Part shown: piece by piece, positions 1-6,512 of the stretch
Layout: each line of letters opens with the position of its first letter
Numbering within the stretch: the first letter of the stretch is position 1
NCBI GenBank assembly: GCA_025980355.1
Contig: JAICXR010000055.1
Span: 1-12,125, forward strand
From: Chloroflexota bacterium
Lineage (GTDB): Bacteria; Chloroflexota; UBA4733
Direction: 5' to 3'
Length of the DNA stretch: 12,125 nt
Translations under genes and position numbers: made by a program
The notes under the pieces: generated by a model
Databases searched by the model: none
Seen by the model: the letters and a program-made list of their open reading frames with translations, nothing else
What the model was told of the DNA's origin: nothing

Positions 1-162
1 ATCCCCTACGCCTCCCACGGTGGCGGTGCCCACCTGCACTTCCTGGCGGCGATGCCGAACTGCCTGCTCATGGAATCCGGCCTGCTGTCGCCGAACTCCG
101 CGGTGCGCCTCGTCGACGGGTGTTACCCGCTGCCGGAAGGGCCGGGACTGAGCACGCACTGA
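1..162 (+). CDS. Enolase-superfamily (MR/MLE-type) enzyme, C-terminal fragment
   Basis: Frame 1 is open from the left edge to TGA at 160-162 and gives 53 residues. The fragment starts IPYASHGGGAHLHFLAAMPN and ends LPEGPGLSTH. The pattern of a His-containing segment, then a helix with AAMPN, a Glu (LLMESG), and a closing dG-x-x-x-LPEGPGL is the usual end of the mandelate racemase/muconate lactonizing branch of the enolase superfamily. These are Mg-dependent enzymes that abstract a proton alpha to a carboxylate, often acid-sugar dehydratases. The catalytic barrel lies outside the window, so substrate cannot be assigned. The convergent AKR and the nearby mutarotase family member make an acid-sugar dehydratase plausible, but this is inference. 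Confidence 0.72.
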   Translation: MPYASHGGGAHLHFLAAMPNCLLMESGLLSPNSAVRLVDGCYPLPEGPGLSTH

Positions 163-172
163 GAGGCCGTTT

Positions 173-216
173 CGCGATAGGCGTCCGCGGGATTCATCCC
201 CCGGACGCCTATCGCG
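173..216. terminator. Strong hairpin between convergent genes, overlapping the AKR stop codon
   Basis: A 15-bp perfect stem (173-187 with 202-216) is followed by a C-C mismatch (188/201) and a further 4-bp GGGA/TCCC stem (189-192 with 197-200) closing a TTCA loop. It begins 10 bp after the enolase-family stop, and its right arm contains the AKR stop codon (209-211). The position between two converging genes suggests a bidirectional terminator. No clear T-run follows on either strand, so intrinsic termination is inferred from stem strength and position. Confidence 0.65.
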
Positions 217-1081
217 CCTCCCCCGGCTGGACGTAGCGCTGGTGCAACCAATCCAGGTCGAGGCGGCGGGTGGTGTCGTCGGACAGGCGATTGTTGGCTT
301 CTACCTCCTTGATGGTGCGCGTGCCGACGATCGCCACCGACACCTGGGGCGCGGAGAGCACGAAGTTGAGCGCCAACGCATACGGATCGCACTGGTCGGC
401 CATTCCCGGGCAGGCGGCGCGCAGCAGCTTGGGGAAGGTGCCGCTCGTCGCCGGGCGCATCACGACCACGCCCAGACCGGCCGCCTGCGCTTCCGGCAGG
501 ATATTGTGGTAGGCATTCTGGTAGATGACGTTGAAACGGATCTGGATGACGTCGAAGACGCCGCTGGCGATCAGGGGGCGCAGTGTCACTGGCTCCTCGG
601 CCGTGATGCCCAGGAAGCGCGCTTTGCCCGCTGCTCGCAGTTCCCGATAGGCGTCCGCCGGCCCCTCCTCCAGCAGGTGGCGTACCTGCTCCGGCCGGTA
701 GTCGCCGCCGTGGAACTGCAAGACATCGACATAATCAGTCCGCAGGCGGCGTAAGCTGGCCTCGGCTTCCGCTCGCACCTCCTCCTTTCCTCGCGACCAG
801 GTGCCGGCGGACGTCTTGGTGGCCAGGAAGAAGTCGTGTCGGCGTCGCCCGGCCACCCGGCCGATGATCTCCTCGCTGCGTCCGGCGCCGTAGCCTGGCG
901 CGGTGTCGACATAGTTGTAGCCAAGGTCAAGGGCGCGATCCAGCATCCCTTCGATCTGGGCGACGGAGGCGTCGCTGGCCGGGTCCCAAGGCGCCATATA
1001 GTCCTTCAGCCCGATCTGGGCGCCGCCGATCCCCAGCTCGGAGACGCGCAATCCCGTCCGTCCGAGCGTTCGATACTGCAT
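209..1081 (-). CDS. Aldo/keto reductase, aldose dehydrogenase-like
   Basis: A 290-residue cytosolic NAD(P)-dependent oxidoreductase with the aldo/keto reductase barrel, starting MQYRTLGRTGLRVSELGIGG. The catalytic tetrad is visible: Asp59 in YNYVDTAPGYG, Tyr64, Lys89 in LATKTS and His124 in VLQFHGGD. The C-terminal cofactor segment is seen as IVGTRTIKEVEANNRL. The length and the DTAPGYG-x-G-x-SE motif resemble the D-threo-aldose / L-fucose / L-galactose 1-dehydrogenase branch, which oxidises an aldose C1 to a lactone; substrate is an inference. The ATG at 1081 is preceded by AAAGGGGAAG on the coding strand (about 1091-1100). The open frame runs on upstream across the divergent ADH, but family alignment begins at this Met. 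It converges on an enolase-superfamily gene, which fits a non-phosphorylating sugar-acid route. Confidence 0.88.
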   Translation of the reverse strand: MQYRTLGRTGLRVSELGIGGAQIGLKDYMAPWDPASDASVAQIEGMLDRALDLGYNYVDTAPGYGAGRSEEIIGRVAGRRRHDFFLATKTSAGTWSRGKEEVRAEAEASLRRLRTDYVDVLQFHGGDYRPEQVRHLLEEGPADAYRELRAAGKARFLGITAEEPVTLRPLIASGVFDVIQIRFNVIYQNAYHNILPEAQAAGLGVVVMRPATSGTFPKLLRAACPGMADQCDPYALALNFVLSAPQVSVAIVGTRTIKEVEANNRLSDDTTRRLDLDWLHQRYVQPGEAR

Positions 1082-1116
1082 GGTCCGGCGCTTCCCCTTT
1101 CGACTCGTTGGACGGG

Positions 1117-1125
1117 AGGATAGCA
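1117..1125 (-). promoter_or_regulatory. Possible extended -10 promoter of the AKR gene
   Basis: The minus strand reads TGC-TATCCT here, an extended -10 (TGn plus 4-5 of 6 bases of TATAAT) placed about 36 bp before the AKR start codon. I see no good -35 hexamer at 16-18 bp. The divergent ADH has only a weak TATGCT on the plus strand near 1244-1249. Confidence 0.33.
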
Positions 1126-1325
1126 CGTCCCAGGTAGCTGGGCGGCGGGGACGGCGCCTGCGCCACAGGAAATGGTCGTGCGTTTCGGTCAGTCGGCAGC
1201 GTCCGCCGAGGTGCTCATCCGCCCGTCCCGGACCCCAGGCGTGTATGCTACGGCTAACGGCCGGCAGCGACAACGGAGCACCAGCGGCAGGTGACGTGTC
1301 CCGATCGGCGGAAGGGAACGGACGG

Positions 1326-2420
1326 ATGGCGATCACCGGGCATGGAGTCGTGTCGCGCGAAGCGGGACAGCCGGCACGCCTTGAGGAGTTGCAGATCGGC
1401 GAGCCGGGGCCGGGCGAGGTGCTGATCCGGCTCCGGGCGAGCGGCGTGTGCCACACCGATCTGCACGTGAAGTCGGGCATCTGGGGCGGCTTCCCCTGGC
1501 TGCTCGGCCACGAAGGTGCGGGCATCGTGGAGGCGGTCGGGGAGGGCGTCACGGCCCCCGCCATAGGTGACAGCGTCATCCTGGCCTGGCGCGCCCCGTG
1601 CGGTAACTGCCGCTTCTGCCGGCGGGGCCAGCCGCACCTCTGCGCCGCCAGCCTCAACGCCGAGAAGCGCATGCGCGGCGCCGACGGGGCGACCCTCAAT
1701 CCGGTGCTCGGGATCGGCACGTTCTGCACCCATACCGTCGTGGCGGCACGCCAGGCCATCCCCGTCCCGGCGGAACTGCCGGCCGAGCAGATGTGCCTGA
1801 TCGGCTGCGGCGTCATGGCCGGCGTCGGCGCGGCGATCCGGGCGGCCCATGTGCAACCCGGCAGCAGCGTCGCCGTCTTCGGCTGCGGCGGTGTCGGGAC
1901 CAGCGTGATCCAGGGCGCACGCCTCTCCGGCGCCACCACCATCATCGGCGTCGACGTCGATCCGCGAAAGCTGCGTTGGGCGGAGGAGCTCGGTGCGACG
2001 CACGTCGTCAATGCCGGTGAGAGCGATCCGGTCGCCCAGGTCAAGCGGCTCACCGGCGGTTTCGGCGTCGACTACTCCTTCGAGGCGGTCGGCCGGCCGG
2101 AGACGCTGTTGCAGGCGCTCTGGGCGCGGGACCTCGCTGGGACCTGCGTGGTGATCGGCGTGCCGTCACCGGACGCCACGCTCACCGTCCCGCTGCCGCA
2201 GTTCTTCGACCTCGGCGGCATTGTCCGGGTGAGTTGGTACGGCGACTGCCTTCCCACACGCGATTTCCCCCTCCTGGCGGAGTGGTACCGCACCGGCCGC
2301 CTCAAGCTGGACTATCCGGTGACGACGCGTACCATCAGTCTGGGCGAGACCGAAGAGGCGTTCGCGGCGATGATGCGCGGCGAGACGCTGCGCTCGGTGA
2401 TCAAGTTACCCGACGCCTGA
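1326..2420 (+). CDS. Zinc-dependent alcohol dehydrogenase (MDR superfamily)
   Basis: A 364-residue NAD-dependent medium-chain dehydrogenase. Catalytic zinc ligands are Cys42 (SGVCHTDLHV), His62 with Glu63 (LLGHEGAGIVEAVG) and Cys161 (LIGCGVMAGVGAA). The structural zinc lobe has Cys92, 95, 98 and 106 (CGNCRFCRRGQPHLC). The Rossmann motif is GCGGVG at 186-191, and Asp210 after the second strand (IIGVDVD) favours NAD over NADP. The CGVMAGVGAA loop and SWYGDCLPTRDFP tail resemble class III-like enzymes such as the S-(hydroxymethyl)mycothiol or NDMA-dependent dehydrogenases; the alcohol or thiol-adduct substrate is not determinable here. The open frame extends to 1080, but the ATG at 1326 follows GAAGGGA (1311-1317) at 8 bp and matches the family start. 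It diverges from the AKR and converges 13 bp short of the hydrolase-fold gene. Confidence 0.9.
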   Translation: MAITGHGVVSREAGQPARLEELQIGEPGPGEVLIRLRASGVCHTDLHVKSGIWGGFPWLLGHEGAGIVEAVGEGVTAPAIGDSVILAWRAPCGNCRFCRRGQPHLCAASLNAEKRMRGADGATLNPVLGIGTFCTHTVVAARQAIPVPAELPAEQMCLIGCGVMAGVGAAIRAAHVQPGSSVAVFGCGGVGTSVIQGARLSGATTIIGVDVDPRKLRWAEELGATHVVNAGESDPVAQVKRLTGGFGVDYSFEAVGRPETLLQALWARDLAGTCVVIGVPSPDATLTVPLPQFFDLGGIVRVSWYGDCLPTRDFPLLAEWYRTGRLKLDYPVTTRTISLGETEEAFAAMMRGETLRSVIKLPDA

Positions 2421-2439
2421 GGTATCGCGGCCCTCAGGC
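2415..2439. terminator. Inverted repeat containing both stop codons of a convergent pair
   Basis: A perfect 8-bp stem (GCCTGAGG at 2415-2422, CCTCAGGC at 2432-2439) encloses a 9-nt loop. The ADH stop (TGA 2418-2420) lies in the left arm and the stop of the opposing gene (2434-2436) lies in the right arm. It could act as a bidirectional terminator. There is no U-tract. Confidence 0.5.
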
Positions 2440-3570
2440 CTCATCATCTTCGTCAGCGCCCTGCTGCCCCGCTTCGCGCTCGCGGCGGCGTTGGGCGCGG
2501 CGGCCACCGGGGCCGCCCGGCAACAGTTCCAGCCATTCGCGGAGGCGCTGCTCGAACTCGCCGCTGCGTTCCAGGAAGCTGAGCGAGCCGCTGTGGGGCA
2601 GGACGACGGCGGTGGCGCCGCTGATGCCGGCGGCCGCTTCGCGCAGCTCCGCCGGGCGGACCACGCGGCCGTGCTCGCCCGTGATCAGCAGGACCGGCAC
2701 GGTGAGCGCGGCCAGGACCGGGCGCGGATCGAAGCCCGCCATGGCGGATGCTTCTTTCCAGCCGAGCGCCGGCTGCGTGTAGGCGACGGAGCGGGTGACC
2801 ATGTCGAGCTGCCCCCGGCTCTCCCGCCCGCCGAAGGCGGCGATCGCGGTCGCCAGGTGGCCGAGGCCGGAGAGGTAGACCAGGCGGTTGATGAGGCCGA
2901 TCAGGGGCGACAGGGCGGCGGCGAGCCGCAACAGCGCGGACGGCGCCGGCAGCGGGCGCAGCGGCGCGTCCACCAGGATCAGACCGGCGATGCGCTTGCC
3001 GACCTGATCGGAGAAGAGCCGGCAATAGTCGAGCACGACGAGCGCCCCCAGGCCCTGCCCGGCGAGCACCAGGCGGCGGGCCCCTTCGCTCTCGATCACG
3101 TCGCGCAGGTCGCGCGCCAGCGCGTCGAGCGCGTAGACGCCGGTCGCCGTCCCACCGGAGCGGCCAGCGCCGCGCATGTCCCAGGTGGTGATCCGACCCA
3201 GCCGTTCCAGTCGCCGGCTCTTCTTGAGGTAGTACCAGACGTCGCTGGTGACGCCCCAGCCGTGACAGAAGATCAGGGAGAACTGTTCGCGCGGCCCCAC
3301 CGAGTCGACGTAGAGCGGCACGCGCTCCCGGCCGGTGATGGTGTGGGCGCGCACCGTCGCGGTGTATTTCGGCTCGTCCGCCGCGCCGGGACGGAAGAGC
3401 AAGACCAGGAAGCGGCCGAAGAACATGAAGAGGATCAGCACGGCGCCCAGGATCAGGAAGGCCAGGGCGATCGCGTGCTCGATCGACTCGACGGTGAGCG
3501 CGATACCGGCGACCAGGAGGATGAGGGCCAGTGCCGGCAGCCAGCAACCGAACAGGAGGGGGAGAGCCAA
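2434..3570 (-). CDS. Membrane-anchored alpha/beta-hydrolase-fold protein with degenerate catalytic triad
   Basis: 378 residues. Two hydrophobic stretches at about 9-28 and 33-58 anchor the N-terminus. An alpha/beta-hydrolase domain covers about 85-350, with the oxyanion strand IFCHGWG (His103), DMRGAGRSGG (131-140) and the usual later strands. A charged Arg/Glu-rich tail ends the protein. The nucleophile elbow reads GQGLG (171-175), so the usual Ser of GxSxG is Gly173. The usual acid after strand 7 is Gly301 (TGEHGRVV). The usual GH near the end is Gly328-Ser329. His326 is three residues away and might shift in. By sequence this is probably not a classical Ser hydrolase. The start is a TTG at 3568-3570 with AAAGGA 11 bp upstream. 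The next in-frame Met (49) would remove most of the membrane segment, so TTG is preferred, with moderate certainty. Confidence 0.8.
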   Translation of the reverse strand: MALPLLFGCWLPALALILLVAGIALTVESIEHAIALAFLILGAVLILFMFFGRFLVLLFRPGAADEPKYTATVRAHTITGRERVPLYVDSVGPREQFSLIFCHGWGVTSDVWYYLKKSRRLERLGRITTWDMRGAGRSGGTATGVYALDALARDLRDVIESEGARRLVLAGQGLGALVVLDYCRLFSDQVGKRIAGLILVDAPLRPLPAPSALLRLAAALSPLIGLINRLVYLSGLGHLATAIAAFGGRESRGQLDMVTRSVAYTQPALGWKEASAMAGFDPRPVLAALTVPVLLITGEHGRVVRPAELREAAAGISGATAVVLPHSGSLSFLERSGEFEQRLREWLELLPGGPGGRRAQRRREREAGQQGADEDDEA

Positions 3571-3597
3571 GGGTTGGCGCGTCCTTTGCGTTCTACA

Positions 3598-3643
3598 ATC
3601 TCAGCAGTCTCCGACACGTACCGGCGGGCCGCTGCGCTGAGAT
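3598..3643. repeat. Inverted repeat in the divergent hydrolase-fold/manC intergenic region
   Basis: ATCTCAGC (3598-3605) and GCTGAGAT (3636-3643) form an 8-bp inverted repeat with a 30-bp spacer. It lies 28 bp upstream of the TTG start of the hydrolase-fold gene and about 120 bp before manC. It could be an operator or a leader structure; nothing else supports a function. Confidence 0.3.
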
Positions 3644-3762
3644 CGTGAGGCCGCCCGGTTGGGTATCGTAGCGGGTGAGCGGTCGCCGGTGCAACGGGCG
3701 GCCGCCGCACTGGGACGCAATCGGGCGTTTCAGGTCGATGGTTTCCGGAAAAGGGGGACGCC

Positions 3763-4842
3763 ATGTATTGCGCCATCATCGCCGGCGGCGGCGGTACCCG
3801 CCTCTGGCCGAAGTCTCGTCGCAAGCAGCCGAAGCAGTTGTTGACCCTGCAAGGCGACGCCTCGCTCTTCCAACAGGCGGCGGAGCGCGTGCTGCCGCTC
3901 TGCGGCATTGACGGCCTGCTGGTCGTCACGTCCCAGGACCTCGCCCCGATCATGCGCCGGCTCCTGCCGGGGGTGCCGCCGGCCAACATCGTGGCCGAAC
4001 CGATGCCGCGCCAGACGGCGATGGCGATCGGCCTCGCCGCCATCCGGGTCGACCGGGAGGATCCCGAGGCCGTGCTGGCTAGCGTCGGCGCCGACCACCT
4101 GATCGCCGACGTCGCCGGGTTCCGGCGCTGTCTGGAAATCGGTGCCCGCGTCGCGGAGCAGGGCGACTACCTGGTGACGATCGGCGTCCAGCCGACCGCG
4201 CCGCACACCGGCTACGGCTACATCAAGGCCGGACGCGAAGCGACGCGCATCGGCAACGCCCCGGTCTACGCCGTCGACAGCTTCAAGGAGAAACCGGACC
4301 GCGACACGGCCCAGGGTTATCTGGATGCCGGCGGCTACTACTGGAACAGCAACTACTTCGTCTGGCGCGTCTCGACCCTCCTGAATGCCTTCGAGGAGTT
4401 CGCCCCGGCGATGTACCGGGGCCTGCGCCGGGTTCAGGCGGCGCTCGACACTGCGGATGAAGAGCGCGTAGCGGAGGAGGTGTTTGCCGCCGTCCCCGCC
4501 GACCCGATCGACACGGCGATCCTGGAGAAGGCCGGCAACCTGGTGGTGGTGCCGGGGACCTTCGACTGGGTCGACGTCGGCAACTGGAACGACATGTACG
4601 TCGTGGCGCAGGAGGCCGGTGACAACCATACGGTTGGGGACGGCGAGGGCCCGGTGCTCTTCGAAGACAGCCGGGATTGCCTGGTCCATCCCGCCAACCG
4701 CCTGATCGCCCTCGTCGGCGTCGAGAACCTCGTCGTGGTCGACACCGAGGATGCCGTGCTCATCCTCCCCCGCGATCGCGATCAGGACGTGCGGCGCATC
4801 GTCGAGCGGCTGCGCGAGCAGGGGCTGGAGCGGTTCCTATGA
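3763..4842 (+). CDS. manC: Mannose-1-phosphate guanylyltransferase (GDP-mannose pyrophosphorylase)
   Basis: A 359-residue cytosolic enzyme that makes GDP-mannose from mannose-1-phosphate and GTP for polysaccharide, glycolipid or GDP-deoxysugar synthesis. The nucleotidyltransferase signature is at the N-terminus: AGGGGTRLWP (7-16) and PKQ (23-25). Further family signatures are AEPMPRQTA (78-86), the metal-binding Asp111 in GADH, FKEKP (174-178), YYWNSNYFVW (192-201) and FDWVDVGNW (267-275). Length matches the single-function bacterial form, without the C-terminal cupin isomerase domain of longer ManC/AlgA proteins. GGGGGA (3753-3758) lies 4 bp before the ATG. The end overlaps the convergent mutarotase-family gene by 6 bp. 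A one-residue oddity is Gly109 where many members have Pro before ADH; I do not read it as inactivating. Confidence 0.92.
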   Translation: MYCAIIAGGGGTRLWPKSRRKQPKQLLTLQGDASLFQQAAERVLPLCGIDGLLVVTSQDLAPIMRRLLPGVPPANIVAEPMPRQTAMAIGLAAIRVDREDPEAVLASVGADHLIADVAGFRRCLEIGARVAEQGDYLVTIGVQPTAPHTGYGYIKAGREATRIGNAPVYAVDSFKEKPDRDTAQGYLDAGGYYWNSNYFVWRVSTLLNAFEEFAPAMYRGLRRVQAALDTADEERVAEEVFAAVPADPIDTAILEKAGNLVVVPGTFDWVDVGNWNDMYVVAQEAGDNHTVGDGEGPVLFEDSRDCLVHPANRLIALVGVENLVVVDTEDAVLILPRDRDQDVRRIVERLREQGLERFL

Positions 4843-5169
4843 GAGGTCGAAGACCTGCTCCATCAGCGCCCACCACTCGCCCAGCGCCGCCTCCGGAGCT
4901 AATTCCTGCAGCGAGCGCATGAGCACGTCCCACTCCTGCGATTTGGGGGCCTCGTTGATACGGGCGAAATCGGTGGCCGGGTCGAAGGCGTCGTCCGTTT
5001 CGATATACATAAACATGCGGCGTTGCAGCAGGAAGATCCGCATCGTGCGGATGCCGCACTGGCGGATGCGCGCCGTGACTTCCGGCCAGACGTGGCGATG
5101 GTGCTCCTTGTAGCGTTCGATCGCCGCCGGGTCGTCCCGCAGCATGAGCGTCAGCCCATACACCTTCAT
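4837..5169 (-). CDS. L-rhamnose mutarotase family protein (RhaM-like)
   Basis: A 110-residue small dimeric ferredoxin-like-fold protein of the rhamnose mutarotase family, whose members interconvert alpha and beta anomers of L-rhamnose and related 6-deoxysugars. Family landmarks are Tyr20 and His24 in YKEHHRHVWPE (the equivalents of the E. coli RhaM active-site Tyr and His), the FMYIE strand, the Trp pair in GEWWALM and the terminal QVFDLS, which matches the usual VF-x-L ending. The ATG at 5167-5169 has GGGGAA about 6 bp upstream on the coding strand. The actual sugar may be fucose or another deoxysugar rather than rhamnose, so no symbol is given. It is divergent from the ROK kinase and runs into the end of manC with a 6-bp overlap. 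Confidence 0.87.
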   Translation of the reverse strand: MKVYGLTLMLRDDPAAIERYKEHHRHVWPEVTARIRQCGIRTMRIFLLQRRMFMYIETDDAFDPATDFARINEAPKSQEWDVLMRSLQELAPEAALGEWWALMEQVFDLS

Positions 5170-5223
5170 GTCGATTCCCCATTCGATCGACGTCTAACGC
5201 GACTCAATGCGCCAGATGCTACT

Positions 5224-5231
5224 GCTATACT
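5224..5231 (+). promoter_or_regulatory. Extended -10 promoter of the ROK kinase gene
   Basis: TG-C-TATACT (TG at 5223-5224, hexamer 5226-5231) is an extended -10 element with 5 of 6 matches to TATAAT, about 48 bp before the start codon. No convincing -35 is present at 16-18 bp, which is tolerable for extended -10 promoters. Confidence 0.42.
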
Positions 5232-5265
5232 CGCACGCCGCCCACCCAGGCGTCCAGATGATAGC

Positions 5266-5272
5266 AAGGAGG
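5266..5272 (+). promoter_or_regulatory. Ribosome binding site fixing the ROK kinase start
   Basis: AAGGAGG lies 6 bp before the ATG at 5279. This selects that codon over the in-frame upstream ATGs at 5207 and between it and 5279, which would add a segment with no family match. Confidence 0.8.
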
Positions 5273-5278
5273 CAAACC

Positions 5279-6271
5279 ATGGTCGCCATACCTCCCGGTG
5301 AGCGGCTGGTTGCCGGCGTGGACCTGGGCGGCACCAATGTGCGGACCTGTATCGCCCGCGCCGATGGGGCCATTCTGGCCCGGGCGCGCACACCGACTCC
5401 CGCCGACGACGGCCCGGCCGCGGTCGTCGAGCGGGTCGTCGCCGGCGTGCGCGAGGTGGCCCAGACGGCGGGAGTTGCGGTACGCCAACTGGCGGGCGTC
5501 GGCGTGGGCGCGCCCGGGCCGCTGGATATGCGGAGCGGCATCGTCTTCAGCCCGCCCAACCTGGCCGGCTGGCACGACGTGCCGCTGGCGGCGCTGCTGC
5601 GCGACGCGCTCGGCGTCCCGGTCCATATCGGCAACGATGCCAACCTGGCCGCGGTCGGTGAGCGCGCCTTCGGCGCCGGTCGCGGCATTGACAACCTCGT
5701 CTACATGACCGTGAGCACCGGCATCGGCGGCGGCGTCATCGTCGCCGGCAAGCTGTTCGTCGGTAGCTCCGGCACCGCGGCGGAGATCGGCCACATGACG
5801 GTCGATCTCCACGGGCCGCGCTGCAAGTGCGGCAATATCGGCTGCCTGGAAGCGATCGCCGCCGGCCCCGCCATCGCCCGCTCCGGGCGCGAGGCGGCGC
5901 GCGGAGCGCCGGAAAGTCGCCTGCTGGCGCTGGCCGGCGGCACTGCCGATCGTGTGACGACATCGCTGGTGGTGCAGGCAGCCCGGGAAGGCGATGCCGT
6001 AGCCCAGGCGGTCTTTGAGCGGGCGGCCGAGGCGATCGGCGTCGGCTGCGTCAACCTCGTCAATCTCTTTAACCCGCGGCGCATCATCATCGGCGGCGGC
6101 GTGTCCCAGGCGGGCGAGCTGCTCTTCGCGCCCGTGCGCCGCGTCGTCGCCGAACGGGCATTGCCGAGCCCGCGTGACGCCTGTACGATCATGGGCGCCG
6201 GCTTGGGCGACGACTGTGGCCTCTACGGAGCCGTCGCGCTCGTGGCGCATGGCGTGGACACGCTGGTGTGA
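5279..6271 (+). CDS. ROK family sugar kinase (glucokinase-like)
   Basis: A 330-residue ATP-dependent hexose kinase of the ROK family, cytosolic. Phosphate-binding motif DLGGTN is at 15-20; the sugar-binding pair Asn119-Asp120 is in HIGNDANLA; the second phosphate motif is STGIGGG (146-152). Glu169 and His171 (AEIGHM) and the ROK zinc motif CKCGNIGCLE (182-191) are all intact. There is no N-terminal helix-turn-helix, so it is a kinase and not an NagC/XylR-type repressor. The closest functional class by length and motifs is glucokinase, but ROK kinases also act on fructose, allose, ManNAc and GlcNAc, and the substrate is not determinable from sequence reading. It is transcribed alone after the divergent mutarotase-family gene and 241 bp before the beta-propeller gene. 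Confidence 0.9.
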   Translation: MVAIPPGERLVAGVDLGGTNVRTCIARADGAILARARTPTPADDGPAAVVERVVAGVREVAQTAGVAVRQLAGVGVGAPGPLDMRSGIVFSPPNLAGWHDVPLAALLRDALGVPVHIGNDANLAAVGERAFGAGRGIDNLVYMTVSTGIGGGVIVAGKLFVGSSGTAAEIGHMTVDLHGPRCKCGNIGCLEAIAAGPAIARSGREAARGAPESRLLALAGGTADRVTTSLVVQAAREGDAVAQAVFERAAEAIGVGCVNLVNLFNPRRIIIGGGVSQAGELLFAPVRRVVAERALPSPRDACTIMGAGLGDDCGLYGAVALVAHGVDTLV

Positions 6272-6512
6272 CCGAGGGGCCGGTCGTTTACTGCTGCGAT
6301 TGAGCAAGATCGGAGAAGTGGCGCGGCGCGCGCCCTGTTACAACACCTAGGCCGAACGTGGCTCCGACCTCATCGGCAACCGGCTGGGTCCAGAACGGGG
6401 CAGACAAGCGCTCTTGGAGCGGACGTGCGCGTGTACTGGCCCGCAGTCGCGGCCCGGCCGCTCAGGCCCCTCCCTAGCGTCGGAGCGTTGTACGAAGAGG
6501 ATGGATTAGGCG

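Noticed and set aside
1244..1249. TATGCT as an ADH promoter -10
   Set aside because: No -35 at the right spacing and no proper TGn extension; left uncalled.
1081..2053. A long minus-strand open frame continuing upstream of the AKR, opposite the ADH gene
   Set aside because: It is the GC-rich third-position shadow of the ADH gene; the AKR family start, with a good ribosome site, is at 1081.
2491..3648. A 385-codon plus-strand open frame opposite the hydrolase-fold gene
   Set aside because: Its translation is rich in Arg, Gln, Glu, Asp and Gly without fold-like patterning, while the minus strand gives clear membrane segments and hydrolase motifs.
6270..6285. Small GACCG/CGGTC hairpin right after the ROK kinase stop
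   Set aside because: Only 5 bp with a 6-nt loop and no proper T-run; too weak to call a terminator. The rest of the 241-bp gap to the propeller gene shows no convincing promoter.
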